In this document: one piece after another, positions 15,917 through 17,226 of the stretch
How the letters are laid out: each line of letters begins with the position of its first letter
Position numbering within the stretch: the stretch's first letter is position 1
NCBI GenBank assembly: GCA_937873105.1
Contig: CALMWD010000059.1
Location: forward strand, 1 to 17,226
Source of the DNA: an uncultured Rhodanobacteraceae bacterium
GTDB lineage: Bacteria; Pseudomonadota; Gammaproteobacteria; Xanthomonadales; Ahniellaceae
Length of the DNA stretch: 17,226 nucleotides
Direction: 5' to 3'
Program-made: the position numbers and the translations under genes
Notes under the pieces: generated by a model
What the model saw: only the letters and a program-made list of their open reading frames with translations
Database searches by the model: none
What the model was told of the DNA's origin: nothing

Positions 15917-16684
15917 TCATTCGAATCCATCGCGGAACAGACGATCGGCGACGGCAGCGCCGCTGATCGCATCGAGATCGGCCGGCCACCAGGCCGGATT
16001 GCCGCTGCCCAGTGCGCGCGCCACGTTGAATTGCGAGTTGGCCGGGTCGAACTCGACGACATCGTGGTCGAACGCGGTCACGCTGCCGAGCGACAGGGTG
16101 CGATCGAAGGACAGCAGCAGGCGGCCATTCGGAAGTACATGCAGGGCGTCGAGGTTTGCATTGGCGGGCACGCCGTTGTTGTCGCCATCAAAGACAATGG
16201 CGCTGACGTTGCCGCCGTTGAACTCGATCGCATCTCGCGCCGAAATGTAGCCGACGGGTGCATACCTGACGCCCCGCGTGAACGACACCACCAGACGGCC
16301 GTTGCGAGTGGCGACGGCGTCCACATCGATGAGCGGGGGTAGCGCCAGAGTGCTGGCATCGAAAGCGAGCGCGCAGCTCGCGTACCGGCAGGCGACGACG
16401 TCGCCAGGTTCGGCATAGACGCCGCCGACCAGACAGGCCTTGTCCAGTGAGAACAGCACGGTATCGTCGTTGCGAATATCGAGCGCATCAAGGTTTACGC
16501 CATCCGGCAACGATGACGGCACGATGAATCCGATCAGGTCGGTCCCGTCGTCGAGAAGGATGCTGTGGTCGGGTGCGGAGGTCGTGCCGACGCGGAGCGC
16601 AATGTCTGCGGAGAACTGCAATGGCGCGCTCAAAACGGGGCCGGCAAGCGCGAGCCATGCAATGGCATGCAAACGTCCGTACAT
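15917..16684 (-). CDS. Exported protein with four ~57-residue repeats and LFRDGFE tail
   Basis: I do not recognise a named family. The 255-residue product has a signal peptide (MYGRLHAIAWLALAGPVLSA, 1-20). The motif [ND][LV]DA[LIV] recurs at residues 64, 120, 177 and 237. The middle copies continue as NGRL[LV][LV]SF[DT]R (128-137 and 186-195) and end with a D[AV][IV][EV]EF-like strand (DAIEF 151-155, DVVEF 208-212). The fourth copy is cut short and runs into the tail ADRLFRDGFE. The pattern suggests stacked beta-sheet units, possibly a small propeller-like fold, which is inference. A GAGG five bases before the ATG supports this start over upstream Met codons. It is the first gene of a two-gene unit with the beta-helix protein. 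Confidence 0.85.
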   Translation of the reverse strand: MYGRLHAIAWLALAGPVLSAPLQFSADIALRVGTTSAPDHSILLDDGTDLIGFIVPSSLPDGVNLDALDIRNDDTVLFSLDKACLVGGVYAEPGDVVACRYASCALAFDASTLALPPLIDVDAVATRNGRLVVSFTRGVRYAPVGYISARDAIEFNGGNVSAIVFDGDNNGVPANANLDALHVLPNGRLLLSFDRTLSLGSVTAFDHDVVEFDPANSQFNVARALGSGNPAWWPADLDAISGAAVADRLFRDGFE

Positions 16685-16707
16685 GGCAACCTCAGTCCGC
16701 GGTGCAC

Positions 16708-16713
16708 AGCATA
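16708..16713 (-). promoter_or_regulatory. Candidate -10 element (TATGCT) for the repeat protein/beta-helix operon
   Basis: On the minus strand TATGCT lies 23 bases before the ATG at 16684, leaving a short leader with the GAGG site. No good -35 is seen. It matches the hexamer before the secreted protease gene. Confidence 0.33.
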
Positions 16714-16734
16714 GCCGAGTGTGCGTCGAGGCCA

Positions 16735-17226
16735 TCAGTCGCGCTTGAGCAGGGCGGCGAGGTCGACGAAGCCGAGCAGGACCGCAACTTCGTGGGCGCT
16801 GCGGGCGAGTCCGTCGCGACGGCGCGGGTCGGCGCCGGCCTTGAGCAGGCGTTCGGCGATGTCGCGCATGCCGTGCATCGCGGCGGCATGCAGCACCGAG
16901 ACGCCGCGACGGTCCTGAAGATCGAGGTCGGCGCCGCGGTGGATCAGGCGGCCGACCAGTTCGCCGAGCTCGCGATTGGGCGAGCGGGTGCCGGTCGCGG
17001 CGGCGGCGCCGAGCAACAGCAGCAGCGGGGTCTGGCCGTCGCGGTTCGGGGCGTCGATCGGTGCGCCGGCGTCGAGCAGGCGGTCGAACATGCGCGCCGA
17101 TCCGGCGGCGTCGTCGGCTGCGAAGGCGAATTGCGCGGCGGCGTGCAGGGGCGTGTTGCCGAGTTCGTCCTGGGCCAGGGCCGAGGCACCGCGCACCAGC
17201 AGCGACTGCACCAGGGCGTCGTTGCC
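16735..17226 (-). CDS. Ankyrin-repeat protein (5' end cut by the window edge)
   Basis: The last 163 residues of an ankyrin-repeat protein are visible. The reading frame is open to the window edge (GNDALVQSLLVRGAS...), so the true start lies outside and the GTG at 17211 is probably internal. Repeats are recognisable by the TPLHAAA-type helix starts: DELGNTPLHAAA, then NRDGQTPLLLLL with LLDAGAPID just before it, then RRGVSVLHAAAMHGMRDIAERLLKAGADP. A final degenerate copy is followed by FVDLAALLKRD. An insertion in one repeat (roughly ATGTRSPNRELGELV) lengthens the loop. Ankyrin stacks mediate protein-protein contacts and the partner is unknown. The stop is followed by 50 bases and then the start of the exported repeat protein gene on the same strand. 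Confidence 0.9.
   Translation of the reverse strand, partial: GNDALVQSLLVRGASALAQDELGNTPLHAAAQFAFAADDAAGSARMFDRLLDAGAPIDAPNRDGQTPLLLLLGAAAATGTRSPNRELGELVGRLIHRGADLDLQDRRGVSVLHAAAMHGMRDIAERLLKAGADPRRRDGLARSAHEVAVLLGFVDLAALLKRD

Noticed and set aside
15906-15989. Upstream start for the beta-helix protein (28 extra residues)
   Set aside because: The extension is Arg-rich and overlaps the end of the upstream gene. The start at 15905 has a strong Shine-Dalgarno and gives a clean signal peptide.
16685-16735. Upstream start for the repeat protein (17 extra residues)
   Set aside because: The start at 16684 has GAGG at good spacing and begins a normal signal peptide. The extension would cover the candidate -10.

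Overview
The window is GC-rich, densely packed DNA that is probably from a gammaproteobacterium of the Lysobacterales/Xanthomonadales type. This lineage is inferred from the mix of genes: an Achromobacter-protease-I-like secreted peptidase with long C-terminal extensions, a SixA/YceI/phospholipase D string, a FadI-type thiolase, and several small secreted proteins with characteristic C-terminal tails. It looks like ordinary chromosome. I see no tRNA, rRNA, CRISPR array, transposase, integrase or phage gene.

Left part (1-5939). On the minus strand there is a truncated LolD/MacB-type ABC ATPase, a monocistronic exported protein with a C-terminal membrane anchor (own promoter and strong terminator), a thiolase, and an LpxL/HtrB-like acyltransferase lacking the usual acidic partner of its catalytic His. 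A plus-strand gene of unknown function (3696-4457) meets a Ycf46-like AAA+ ATPase (4458-5939) head-on with abutting stop codons.

Centre (6085-15077, plus strand). A 1177-residue secreted lysyl-endopeptidase-like serine protease overlaps a SixA-type phosphatase by ATGA. A YceI family protein follows, then a phospholipase D/cardiolipin-synthase-like lipoprotein, also with an ATGA overlap. Next come a YkvA (DUF1232) protein with its own promoter and terminator, and a KefB/KefC-type K+/H+ antiporter. A REP/BIME-like double palindrome lies inside the 5' end of the phospholipase D gene, in frame, apparently splitting its lipoprotein signal sequence.

Right part (15081-17226, minus strand). A two-gene unit encodes exported proteins: a four-fold ~57-residue repeat protein ending in LFRDGFE, followed by a beta-helix protein. 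An ankyrin-repeat gene runs off the right edge.

No obviously novel multi-gene system stands out. The best leads are the in-frame REP insertion, the repeat-protein/beta-helix pair, the thiolase leader hairpin that may depend on promoter choice, two candidate leaderless starts, and the atypical acyltransferase. Promoter calls are by eye and are moderate to low confidence. Every gap between genes is shorter than 300 bases.
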